DNA from: Anaeromyces robustus
Taxonomy: Eukaryota > Neocallimastigomycota > Neocallimastigomycetes > Neocallimastigales > Neocallimastigaceae
Direction of reading: 5' to 3'
Assembly: GCA_002104895.1 (NCBI GenBank)
Contig: MCFG01000007.1
Span: 108,501 to 172,500, forward strand
Length of the DNA: 64,000 bases
The number at the start of each line of letters is the position of its first letter. The stretch's first letter is position 1. Of the stretch, positions 1 to 12,900 are shown piece after piece. The notes beneath the pieces were generated by a model. That model saw only the letters and a program-made list of their open reading frames with translations. It ran no database searches and had not been told where the DNA came from. The position numbers were made by a program, and so were the translations under genes.

Positions 1-544
1 TTTTTTTTAAAAAAGCTACCATAAAATAATTCAAAAAATTACCATATAATCAATAATTTTTATTACCATGTTTTTTTTTTTTTTTTTTAAAAAAAAAAAA
101 TTAAATATTAAATATATATAATATCTTTAATATCTGTATGTAGTATTTAATAATTAATGTCACCATTAGTATTAACTAAAAACTAATATTAATTTATTCA
201 AATATTCAAAAAAAAAAAAGTAACAAATAAAAAATATTATTTTAGGATAGTATTTTTTAATGATAAGAATTATTAGGTTGTTAGTTAAAAAAAACCAGTT
301 ATATTACTATTTTTTTCCTTAATAAACATATTTCTATACTTTTTTTTTTCTTTTTTCTTTTTTTTTTTTTTTTTTTTTTGATGAATAAATAAATATTAAT
401 AAATAAATATATATAGATATAATAAAAATTAATATATAAATATATATATATAATAAAACTAAATGTTCCATAATTTCTATATAAGAAAAATTGTCTTAGC
501 CAAAAAGAAAAAAAAAATTTATTACAAAATTATTTATTTATTTT

Positions 545-587
<43 letters not shown>

Positions 588-1579
588 TATTCACCATAAA
601 TAATTAAAACCAATAATATTAATAATAGAAAAAGTACCTACTCACAATAAATATAATATATAAATTGGATTTACTGCATAAAAACTTTAATTGATTTTTG
701 TGTAACTAAAACAATTAATGATTCAAACCTTTTTTTTTAATAAAATTTGTAATAAATTAAAAAATTTTTTATTATGTAATATTAGTAATAATATATTATA
801 ATATTTAATTTTATATTATATAAATATATTGTTAAAATACCTGTAATATATTTTTAATATATATTTAAATAATATTTAATTCAAAGAATTTTTTAAAAAA
901 AAAAAAAAAAAAAAAAAAGTTAAAGAAAGTGTTCATCATTTAAATTAATTAAAAAAAAAAATATAAATTCTTTTTTCTTTTAAAGGTATTATTAAGAAAA
1001 AATTTTTTTTCTTAAACGGAAAATTAAATATTAAATAAATTCTTTAAATATAAATAAATAATAAATAATTTATATTATTTTAATATAAAATAAAGTTTTT
1101 TATTTATTTGTTATTTACACAAGAAAAAAAAAAAAAAAAAAAAAATACATATTTCAATAAATATTAAATATTAAATATGTTTTTTATATTATTTATTATT
1201 AATATAGAAAAAAGAAAAAGAAAATGATACTTTTTTTTCTTTGTTTATAATTATCAGAATTTTCATATTTTTAAAAAGTAATATAATATAATATAACATA
1301 AAATAGGGAAAATATTCTTTTGTATTATAACAATAAAATATTTTATTTTTTTTTTTTTTAATTATATTTAGATATATATTTGAAATAATATATAATATCA
1401 ATACATAATTAAAATATTTCTTAAATATTTTAAACTTTACACTCAATATTTACAACAAATAAAAAAGCCTAATTTGAATAAATATATTTTATTAATAAAG
1501 TCTTTTTTATTATTTTTTTATATAGCAAATCATAAATATTAATTTCGTAAAAAAAATTTTAATATAATAAATTAAAAAA
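1..1579. other. A+T-rich intergenic DNA, no gene seen
   Basis: Nearly all A and T, with homopolymer runs and short repeats. These include an ATTT microsatellite near 546-588 and A/T tracts near 70-90, 350-380, 895-920 and 1123-1145. Short open frames here are low-complexity Ile/Tyr/Lys strings with no coding character. The right end presumably holds the promoter and 5' leader of the seven-transmembrane gene, but no specific motif stands out. Confidence 0.6.
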
Positions 1580-1891
1580 ATGATTGAAAAGGTATGATTT
1601 ATTTAATACTGATATTTTGTTTATAATCATGTATATATTTAATAATTATTATATAAAATATATTTATTTAATATAATAAATGTTATTTTTCTTTTTTTCT
1701 TCTTTTTTTTTTAAAAAAAAAAGAGAGGTTTCTTTAACAATACTCAAGTTGAAAATTATGAATTCCAAGATTATAAACATTCTGGTTTTCTTGGAGTTGA
1801 TGACTTTAAATTCGAAAGAATTCTTTACACTATAATATTTGCTGTTTACAATGTTGTCTTTGTTGCCTCTTTATGCTTGTATGTTTTTATT

Positions 1892-1932
<41 letters not shown>

Positions 1933-2432
1933 TTTTAATTTTAAATGTCAATATATAAAATTTTAATTATGATAATAGCCATAATAATCAAAACAGTATT
2001 ACTAATAATATATAATAATTATTTAATATTAATATTAATATTAATATTAATATTAATATATTTTTTAAAATAATTATGTTTGATAATCTTATTATTTATA
2101 TTATTATTTGTATAATAAATTAGCTTTTATAAAATTCGTGATTCATCACTTATTCGTGAAAGAGGTTTCAAATTAACTTTCTTTGGTGGTATAATTACTT
2201 TCATTAATGCTTTCATTGGTTTTGTTAGTTTTTTTTTTTTTTCATTTTTTCTATAAATATTTTCTATAAATATTTTTTTATATAAAAATTAATAATTTAA
2301 TAATTAATATAAATTTATAAATTAATAATTTTATAATTTTTTAATTTTTAAATAAATAAATAAAAAAAAAAAAGATTCCACAAATGGTCAAAGTTCCATG
2401 TCCATGTATGAAAGTTTTTATATAATATATTA

Positions 2433-2494
<62 letters not shown>

Positions 2495-3831
2495 ATATGG
2501 AATTAAAACTTTATTATATAGATAAGTATATGATATAAAACTAACAATATAATATTTTTTTTAACAATAATACTTAGTAACTCTCTACAATTCCAATATT
2601 TTAAATGTTCTTGTTAATTTAATGTAATATATTTATATATATAAATATATATAAATATAAAAATATATAGATATAATATATTAAAAATTTTTTTTTACAC
2701 AATATTTATATATAACAGTTTCTTTGCCAGAACACTTCGTCTTGTATTACTTTATTACTTTAATGGTTTTGGTAAACTATATATGAATATATATTTAGTT
2801 ATATTATATTATATTTTAATATTTATTCATTTTTATCACTAATTTTAAATAATTAATATTTGAAATTTTTTATAATAATAATAGCTGATAAACAAGAAAA
2901 AGAATCTAACAAACGTTTACCAATTATTAACAACAAAGTTAACAGAATTCTTGCTCTTGTTATTTCTGTTCCAGCTGTATTTATCAAATTTTAATTTATT
3001 CTATTTAATTAAAATAAATTATAAAAATATATATTTAAAATTTTTTTTATTACTAACACTTTTTTATATATTTATCTATATTATTATAGTTAATTGCATT
3101 CATTATTACTGTTGGTCTTCATGCTAAATATTACGATAAATGCAGGTATATATATAAAATATATTGTTAATAGTATTTATATTATAAAAAAATTTTTTTT
3201 TTTAAATTTATATTAATTTTTAACTTCCTTTAAATATTATATATATAAATATATAAATTAAAAGATTTGATGTTTTTAGTGATGTTATGTTAGATTTAAA
3301 AACTAACAATGGAAGAGAATTATTCTATGTTGTTCAAGTTTTTGGTGGTATTTACATGGTTCTTAGTTTTGTTATGTCCATTCTTCTCTTTTACATTAAA
3401 GATGCAAACAGATATGGTGCTAAATTTGAAATGTTAAGTACTTGTATTTTAATTATAATCATTACTGTTTTCAATATTGTTCTTCAAAAAAAGGCTACTG
3501 GTGGTGAATTTGAATACAATGGTGAATTCCATAACAAATTATTCTTAAATCTTTTCGAAGTTACTAAAGGTGGTAAAATGTTATTTACATTCCTTTCTAT
3601 TTACATGTTATTCGCTTCTATTACTTTACCAGTTCTTCAATTCTACAAGAACAGAAAGAATGGTGTTTTAAGTGATGCCTCTTACTATGAAGTAAGTTTA
3701 TAAGTTTACATATATATAGTATTTATAAAAATATTATTATATTAAACCAAAAAAAAAAAAAGAGAGAGAGAGAGAGGCAAACTAACTTTTTTTTTTTTTT
3801 TACTTTTTATTTTAAATAGCTTAAAAATTAA
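1580..3831 (+). CDS. Compact seven-transmembrane receptor-like protein
   Basis: Ten-exon model: 1580-1591, 1724-1878, 2124-2223, 2375-2405, 2578-2623, 2719-2771, 2885-2976, 3090-3145, 3280-3691, 3820-3831. It totals 969 nt (322 aa) and phases agree throughout. The protein has seven hydrophobic helices: near LYTIIFAVYNVVFVASL, LTFFGGIITFINAF, NVLVNLMIFFARTLRLVLLY, ILALVISVPALIAFIITVG, VVQVFGGIYMVLSFVMSILL, STCILIIIITVFNIVL and MLFTFLSIYMLFASITLPV. A Cys in the first outer loop (VPCPL) and one in the second (YYDKC) could form the usual GPCR disulfide. The RDSSLIRERG loop after helix 1 and the TLRLVLLY segment at the end of helix 3 recall the receptor part of fungal and plant 7TM-RGS proteins; that family link is inference. 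There is no RGS domain, only a short tail ending in YYELKN. The first and last exons are each 12 nt, so the start (MIEK) and the stop depend on the splice model. Likely plasma membrane; ligand unknown. Confidence 0.72.
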
Positions 3832-5640
3832 ATTTCTTAATTGAAATTTATATATATTAAAAAGATTTAATATTTTTAAGTGGAAAAAAAGATAAAATAA
3901 GATGACAAGAATATATATTATTATTATGGAAAAAGATTATATGAAATACTTAATTAAAATGAAAAAGAAAATTGAATTAAAAATAATTATAATAAAAATT
4001 TATATTATTTTTATTAAAAGGTAAGTTTTTTTTTTTTATATGTATTATATAAATTAATTCTTTCTTTTATCTTTAAAATATATTTAATATAATTAATATA
4101 TAATATTTATTTATTTATTTATTTATTTATTTATAGAAATAAAATAAAAATGAATTCTTTATAAATAATTATACCATTTAAACATTATTTAGGATGTTTA
4201 ATCATTATATATATATATGTATATTATTCAAGCATATATCAATGAAGAGAAAATAATACATGAAATAGGAATGGGCTTAAATAATTATACCATATAAACA
4301 TTATTTAGAATGTTTAATCATTATATATATATATATATATATGTATATTATTCAAACATATATCAATGAAGAGAAAATAATACATGAAATAGGAAAGGGC
4401 TTAAATAATTATACCATTTAAACATTGTTTGGAATGTTTAATCATATATATATATGGAAATTATTTAAATATTTCATTTATATATTTCAAATAGAAAATA
4501 ATAAGATAACCTTTTTTAGTAGTATTATTATTATTTTTAATTAATTTTTAATTCTTTACTAAGAAAAATAAATAATAATATATATAAATATTTAATTTTT
4601 TTTTTATTCTTATTTTTTTTTTTTTTTTCAAAAATATTAAATAATCAAACAAAATATATAACTAAAAAAAAAAATTTGTTATTTATATTACTTTTTTTAT
4701 TTATTAATGTTTATTTTATGTTTTTGTTCTTTAATTTTAATTATTCATTTATAAGTGCTATGTTTATATTTGAATGAGAAGTAGACTAGAATAGAATTAA
4801 AGTTTAGGTAAAAGTTATAAAATAATTTATGAATAAAAAAAGTAAAAAGAATGAAAATGTTTATAATAATATACTTTTTACTTTTTTTCTTCTTTTTTCG
4901 TTTTCACTTTTGTTTTTATTTTTTCAATTTTTATCTTAAATAATAATAATATATCCTAATAATTGTATATATTTTTGTTTCTTTTTTTCTAGTGTATTTG
5001 TACTTATAATTAATAAATAAATAAATAAATAATAAATAAATAACAAATAACAAACAAATAAATAATATAATATATATAAATAAATTATATTAAGAATTAT
5101 AGTATTTTTATTTTTTTATTTTTTTATTTGTATTTTAGTTTATATTACTTTTTTTTTATGTATAATACATACTTAAAATATGTTCTGCAAAGTTGTTCTT
5201 TCTTTAACCGATTCTTTTTAATTTATTTACTAATAATATTTTAATGTTTTGAATATAAACTTGTAAAAATTTTTAGTATTAAAAATTGATAATAAACACT
5301 ACTAAACACTGCTAACTGTGATTTATTTATTGATGATATTGTGTCTTTATTGCATCTACGGAATAAAATAAAATAATAATAATAAAAAAAATAAAAAGAT
5401 TATAAAATATTCTCCAATAAATATTAAATATTAAATAAAATGACTTTTGGTATTCATAATAATGTATTACTTATGGTAGTTAAACTAAATTTGTTTATAA
5501 AACCTTCTGACTAATTAGAATCTATTTTCTATATCAAAAGATATACAATATATCTATCTTGATATTTCCTTTTTTATTTAATAATAAATTATTAATAAAA
5601 TCCATACTTGTACTAAGAATTCATTATATTCTCTTAGTAA
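3832..5640. other. 3' flank and A+T-rich spacer
   Basis: Downstream of the 7TM gene stop. The first ~300 bases are probably 3' UTR. A GTAAGT...TATTTATAG pair at about 4021-4136 could be an intron in it, but this is unproven. The three-copy tandem repeat at 4160-4450 is listed separately. The rest is A/T-rich spacer without convincing coding sequence. Confidence 0.45.
4160..4450. repeat. Tandem repeat, ~116-124 bp unit, about 2.4 copies
   Basis: The word AAATAATTATACC recurs at 4163, 4279 and 4403. Each time it is followed by A(A/T)TTAAACATT-like sequence and GTTTAATCAT, then a TA microsatellite and a block reading CATATATCAATGAAGAGAAA. The units differ by point changes and by TA-repeat length, which accounts for the 116 versus 124 bp spacing. 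The third copy is truncated. It lies just beyond the 3' end of the 7TM gene. Confidence 0.85.
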
Positions 5641-6630
5641 CTTTTTTTTTTTTACAGATTAATAGAATATTCATGTGAGATAAAGCGTAGCGACTCGTAG
5701 TATGGAGAACTAGCCGATAATGAAATGAAAATATATCTATAGAATATTCTATTATTGAAATTCATAAATAAAAAGAAAAGGTTTTACAATCCTAGGTCAT
5801 TAGTATAATTCTATATTGTTCATCCTTTTTTTTTTTTTTTTGTCTCTAATAAAGTATATACAAAGATAATTTTCAAATTTTAATAAATATAGATATGTTA
5901 TTGTATATCGATTCAATTAACAATAAAAAAGAATTATTTATTAAAAATAAAAAAAAATGTTTCTCTGAATGAAAAAAAAAATGCTTTTATATCTAATATC
6001 ATTACAAATACTTATGTTCTTTCTCTTTAATACCTACTCTCGTTGAAGTTTATGCTGCTAGACTTTTTAAGTTTTTCGCAATTACTAAAGATCTTGATTT
6101 AAATAATTAATAAAAATTTAAAAAAAAAAAAATTTTGTCTTGTTTTACATGAATAATTAAAAAAATTAAAAAAAAACCTTGTCTTATATAATTAAAGATA
6201 TTACATAAAAGAAATGAGCAATCATTTGAACATTGGATATTTTGATTTCCCTTTCTTTTCTCTAATTAGATGGAATTCACTTGATTTCATCAATAACTTC
6301 TTTATTGTCTTTACAGACAAGATAAGAAAAATACTTATACATCTATCTAAGAATATGAAAAGAGCATTCAAACATAAAATATATCTATAACTTTTTGGAA
6401 TAGAAGAATTTAATTGAATATTCTTTCAAAAATCCAAAAGTGTTTCCTGTTTCACACTTTATAGGATGGTTGGCTTTTTTTTTTTTTTAACGAAAACAAA
6501 TGTTATTCAAATGGTACAAAAATACACCTTTTAAGACCATGAAATTGACATTTAACTGATAAGACATAATAATAAGTATACCTATCCCTAATTGAGAAAT
6601 TATTTCAACCACAGGAGGTCTTTAGAGTCT
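5640..6630 (-). pseudogene. Decayed minus-strand coding sequence, family not recognised
   Basis: This stretch has more varied base composition than its surroundings. On the minus strand it holds short protein-like segments broken by stops and frameshifts. YFSYLVCKDNKEVIDEIK (6342-6277) is followed, one frame over, by SEFHLIREKKGKSKYPMFK (about 6282-6222). PVVEIISQLGIGILIIM opens a segment at about 6621 that runs to a stop near 6488. Further down are segments with NHPIKCETGNTFGFLKEYS (about 6470-6410) and SRSLVIAKNLKSLAA (about 6100-6060). No family is recognised. A dead transposon or a dead host gene are both possible. The limits are approximate. Confidence 0.35.
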
Positions 6631-8248
6631 TATTCTTTTATAATAAATGATTATAATAACTCAAAGGAGAGTTTAATAAACACTATATTATTAATGAATA
6701 AAATCTGTAAAAAAAAAGTATTGCTAATGATTGATAATTCATAATAACCTAACCTTTATAAAATTATTAATTTATATAAAAATATAATTAAATTTTATTA
6801 CAAAATTTAAATAATACGTAATAATTATTTTAAATTAAAAAAATTTTTTTTTCTGCCTTTTTTTTTTGTGGTTTTTTTATTCTTTTTTTTTTTTTAATAT
6901 TATTTTTATTCTTTTAATTATTTTTTATTCTTTTATATAAAAAATATAAATAGTAAAAAATTTTATCCTTTTTTTATTATAATATTTATTATTTATTTTT
7001 TAATTCAATTTTTTTAGTCATATATAAATCAATAAAATTATAATATCAATTAATTAGGTTATATATATATTTGAAAATTAAAGATAAAGATAAATAAAGA
7101 ATCTTTAATATATATATATACATAAATATAACAAAAAAAAAAAAAATAAAATATTAAAGAAAAACCATAAGGTAAATAATAAAAAGTAATTTTATTTTCT
7201 ATATGTTAGGATTATTACTTTATTGTTAAAATAAAAATCAAAGTTAAAATAAAAATACTTAATTAAAAAAATTTATATTTATTCTATTATTTGGGAAATA
7301 TTAAAATTTTTTTTTTAATATATATATACTAGATATATAATAAATATAACTAATGTTAAATGGATCATTTTATTTAATCATATTAAATTAATTATAATTA
7401 TTTTAGTTTATTTTTTTAATCTATAAATATATTTTATATGGAAAAATATAATATTATTATTAAAAAATTTATTTATTAATAAGAATTACTTAAAATATAT
7501 ATGTAAAATTTTTATATTTAATTTATTTATATAAGAAATAAATGATATATTAAGCCTTCTTATTTTTCTTCATTTTTTTTATGTATTATAATTATTTAAT
7601 TGAATTTAATCTATTATAACATATATGTAAATTTTAACATTAAGAAAAAAATTTTATATTAAAATTATGGTTGTTCAATTATAGATATTTTTATAATTTT
7701 TTTTATTACAATTAAATAAATAGTTAACGATAAATAACAATAACAATAATAATAATTAGTATATATATAATAAAAAGACATAAGGTTTTTTTAAATAAAT
7801 TAGAAATTTTTGATGTAATTTTTTTTATAAAAAAAATTTATTTCATCAAATTAATTTATTTAAAATAAATCTAATTAAAAATAAAAGAAAATAGAAGGAA
7901 ATAATAATAAAGTAATTTTATTTATATATACTATTTTTTTTTAAAAAAATTGAATTATTGTATATTATATAGTACTATATAGTACTTATAATGCAATTAT
8001 AATAAAAAAGAAATTATAAATTTTCCTATATGTATTAATTATTATTTTTTTTATTAAAAATAAGAAAAGAAAAAGTAAAAATCAATATTAATTAATATTT
8101 CGAGAAATTTAAAAGAATAATATATTTATTAATATTAATTTTTTTTTCTTTATTTATTAATATTTTGTATAATATTTTATCATTTTGCTATTATTTTATA
8201 TAATTATATATATATATTGTTGTTTTAGTAATTTATTTTTAAGTAATC
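6631..8248. other. A+T-rich spacer upstream of SCC2
   Basis: Almost entirely A/T, with poly-T/poly-A tracts and TA repeats. No coding segment or recognisable motif was found. The last few hundred bases should contain the SCC2 promoter. Confidence 0.5.
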
Positions 8249-9922
8249 ATGGATTCCAATAAAAAAGATGAATATTCAAACAATTCAACAATAGAAAATG
8301 TAAAAAATATAAATCTACCGGTTGATCTATCGAAAGTTTTTGAAATTCAACCTATTTGTTCTATAAATACTTTAAATTCATATGGTAATTTTTAAATTTT
8401 TAGTCATGGACATTTCATCATAATTATTTTTTTTAATTTTGCATTAAAATATTATAAAATATAAAATATGATTTTAAATTTACTTTTTTTACGTTAATTA
8501 AATTAAAATTTTTTATTTTTTATAAATATAATATCTTTATTTGGTTTATATTTAGAATAAAATTAACATTTTTAATATAATATTGTTTAAATTAAATGTT
8601 TATTTATATATTAATTACATTTTATTAAAAATTTTAGTAATTAACATTTTAATTCTATATATACATTCTTAATTTTTATATATAAAATTATTCTATAAAT
8701 TACATTGTTGAAATTTTCTATAATTTTTTTTTTTCCTTTCTATTCTTTTCTTTTCTTTTTAATTTTTTTACTACAATTTTATCTAATTTATATTTATGAA
8801 TACTTTTATTATTATTATTATTTCACAGATATAACAAGATTAAAAAACTTTAAACCAAGAAGTACACATTTTAGTTTATTAGAATCTGAAGAAAAAAAGG
8901 CATTTCCATTTAAAAATGCTTCAGAATTTTGTGCAAATCTTGGTTTTAATACAGAACCAGGAAATGCATTACTTAGTACATTAGCTGATATGATAAATCC
9001 AATTAATGTTGATTTTGTGTATTTATTATTATTATTATTTTTTTTTTACTATTTTTAAAATTAAATTTAAATATATACTTTAAGATAATAATATAATGAA
9101 TAAATATAATATATGTTATATAAAGTATTTTTAACAAAAACAATATTGTTTTGTTTCTATTTTTTTTTTTATATCTATATCTATATCTATATTATTTATG
9201 TTGTATTAAAAAAAAATTTTTTTTTATACAGTAATGTTAAGCAATATGTTCAAAAAACTAAAAATGACCATCCATCTTCTCCATTACCTGTTAATTCAAT
9301 TCCATATACATTAGTTGATCATGTTGTAAATACAATTAAAAAACCAAAACCTGTTTCAGTGACAGATTTAGATATTGAACCAACTAAATATATAGAAAAT
9401 TTAAAAAGCAGATTATCTATTATCCCAGATCCTTTAATTATAAAATCAACATCTTCTTCACTTCCAAATAAAAAAGAAGTCAATAATAAGAAAGCAGGTA
9501 GAGTTAAAAAGGAATCTAATAAAAAAAAGAATAATAAAGAAGATAAAGTAGATCAACCGTTTGGATTAAAATCAAGTCAATCTCAAGGATCATGTAATTA
9601 AGAAATTAATTTTTAAAATTATTAATTATAGTTTTTTAAAATAATATTAATTTTTTTTTTATATTTTATTTTTAATTTTTTTTATATTTATTTATTAAAA
9701 AAAAAAAAAAAAAAAAAACGATAAAAATATGTAAATCTATATTCATATATATATATATAAATTAAACAATATACAAAAATAGTTATTGATGTACTATCTA
9801 ATGAAAATTCTGTAAGTAGTATGAAAGATTTATCTACACAAGCATCATCACAATTATCAAGTTCTATGAAATCATCTAAAAGTGCAGAATATAGTTTTAA
9901 AGAAGATACACCAGGTAATATT

Positions 9923-9957
<35 letters not shown>

Positions 9958-12900
9958 ACTTTGATTATTATTAATATGTATAAATATATATTAAACTTTG
10001 ATTATTATTATTATATATAAATATATATTTAACTTTGATTATTATTATTATATATAAATGCTTATTTTTATAATATATATATATATTAATTTTCAATATT
10101 TATGGCATTTCATTTTGAATAATTTATTTAATCATTATAATCAAATTTTTTATTGTATTCATTGTATTCAATATATAGAATCAGTAAAAACATGCTATAA
10201 ATTATTCCAAAAAATTGTAAAAGAAAATAATGTAATTACATCAGGAGAATATCCAGATACCTTAATTTATTTTGATTCTAATAATTTAATTTCAGAATCT
10301 ACTCTTAATAAAATCAATTATTACATTCAAAAAGTAAATGAAAATCATCACTTAGGTTTATTAATAGAAGCATTAGATGATACCGATTTATTAGGATCTA
10401 TGCTTAAAATTTGTGAAAATAGAATTAATGATTGTGAAACTATGAAAATTGATATTTTCCCAAAATTATTTTCAAATCCATCGGATGAAAAACCAGTTAA
10501 AAAACAAAAAACTGAGAAAAAATCTGTTGTCATTGATAATGATAATGTAGATATTCATAAAATTAATCAAGAATTTAATTATATTTTTGGACGTTTATTA
10601 TGTAGTTTTGATGCTTGTATATTTGGTTTTTCCATTATGTGTGGTGGTGTTTCAGAAGAGGCTATGGGAAAAGGTCATGAAAAATTATCAAAAAAGGTAA
10701 TAATTAATTAATTAATTAATAAATAGATTAGATAGATAAATAAATATAAAATATTAAAAAAATTATAATAAAATAATAAAATAGTAAAAAAAAAAAATTA
10801 AAAATAAGTAAATATATAAAAAATGAAAATAAATATATATTAGCAATACATATACTTTTATTTTATTTACTTATATACTTATTATATTATTTATATAATT
10901 ATTACTAATTTATATATATATATATGTATATATTATTTATATAATTATTTACAAATTTATATATATATTATTCATAATAATTATTGCTAATTTTTACACA
11001 TAGTATTATTCAGAAGAATTTATTAGTGCAACTTTTAATTTAATAAAATTTGCTTTATCTGAACTTATATACCCAACTATTGAACTTTTTTCTATATCTA
11101 ATGAAACCGTTAATACAAGTCAAAGATTAAAATTATTGAAAAAAGAAGTTTTAAAACCACCTATTAAAAAAAATATAACATATATTTCTACAAAAATATC
11201 AAATCTTATGAATAGTATGAATAAATTAATTACTACTGAAAGTTTAAATGATATGGTTTTAATTACTATATGTTATACCAGTTTAGGTCCATTTTTCGTA
11301 GATGCATTAGCAAATACAGATATCACATTTGGATTAAAAACAATTCAAATGGAAAGTATGAATTTATTAATTACTATGTTTATTAAATTTCCAAGAAATC
11401 GAAGTTTAATTTTAAATGAATGTCTATCCAATATTTTAAAAACTAAACTTAAATCTGGAAAATCAAATAATCTTTTTAAAATTGAAAATGGAGAATCTAT
11501 TCAAATGATATCTGCATTAATTATGCAATTAATTCAAAGTTGTAGTCAAAATGATGAATTAAAAACATTAGCAGAAGAAGCAATACAAAAATTTACAAAA
11601 TTAGGGAAAATATATAAAAAACAAAAACGTATTGATGATATCCAACAAAGTAATGGAAGTAAAAAGAAAGATAATTCTATTAATGAAAAATTTATTAGTA
11701 ATTTTATTACAATTTTTGAAGAGGTAATTAATAATTTATATAATAATATGTATATAATAATTTATTTTATTTTATTTTTATTTTATTATTATTTATTTTT
11801 ATTTTTATTTTATTATTATTATTTTTTTTTTCATTTATTCTTATATTTTATATTAATATATTTTTAATTGAACTATATATATATATATATTATTTTTTAT
11901 TATTATTATTATATTTTATTTTTTCTAGTTAAATAAGAAAACTAAAGAAATTAATGATCAAATAAATAAGTATGTTCAACAAATATTGGGTTATTTAATT
12001 AATCGTTCATTTTATGCAGAAACTATCAGTAATACATCTTCTCCTTCTAAAAGACGTATTTCTAAATTGGATTCATCAAATGAAATTGAATATCGTAACT
12101 TTTTAAGTAATTTCATTACTGATGTTCTAGAAGTATTAGATAGGCCGGAATGGCCATCTGCATCCATTATTTTAGTTACTTTTTGTAAATTGGTAAATAA
12201 ATATAAATATATATATATAATATTTAATGATATTTAATAATAATAATAATAATGAATATTTATATTATATGATATCTTATTTAATTATTAATATTAATAA
12301 TTTAATATAATATTTATTTATTTTTTTTTAATATTAATTTAATTTAATTTAAATTTATGAAAATAATAATAATAATAAATCAACAATAATAAACAGATCA
12401 TCCAAGTTGAAGAAAAGAAAAATGTTGTTGATGTAAAAACAACTATTATTTCTTATTATGGTCAAATTTTGGGAAAATTACGTAAAAGAATATCAGTACT
12501 TAATGCTTATCCAAACAGAGCTGTTGTTAAAAGTGTAAAAAATATTAAATCAATTATTAAAAATAATGATGGAGTTATCAAACAATCTTTATTATGTTAT
12601 TGGAATTCACAATTATTAATATTAGAATGGCTAAATGAAAGAATTGGAGAAGACAAACTATGTGTGGTATGCTAATTGAATTTAAAAATTAAAGATATTA
12701 TTATTACTATAATTATTATTATTATTAATATATATATATATAATTATTGTTTATTGCTTATTATTATCTTTTTTTTTTTTTTTTTGTAATTTTTTATTGT
12801 GGAATTAATTTATTTATAATAATTATAAATATATATATTTTTAATAGCATTCAAAATACTTTAATATTATGAATTGGTGTAATTCACTAATACCTCAATT

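Noticed and set aside
1189-1446. 85-residue minus-strand open frame
   Set aside because: Low-complexity Ile/Tyr/Lys sequence in A/T desert, no flanking splice signals or domain.
5660-5720. tRNA-like patch because of locally higher G+C (AAAGCGTAGCGACTCGTAG)
   Set aside because: No acceptor stem pairing and no TTCGA-type T-loop was found around it.
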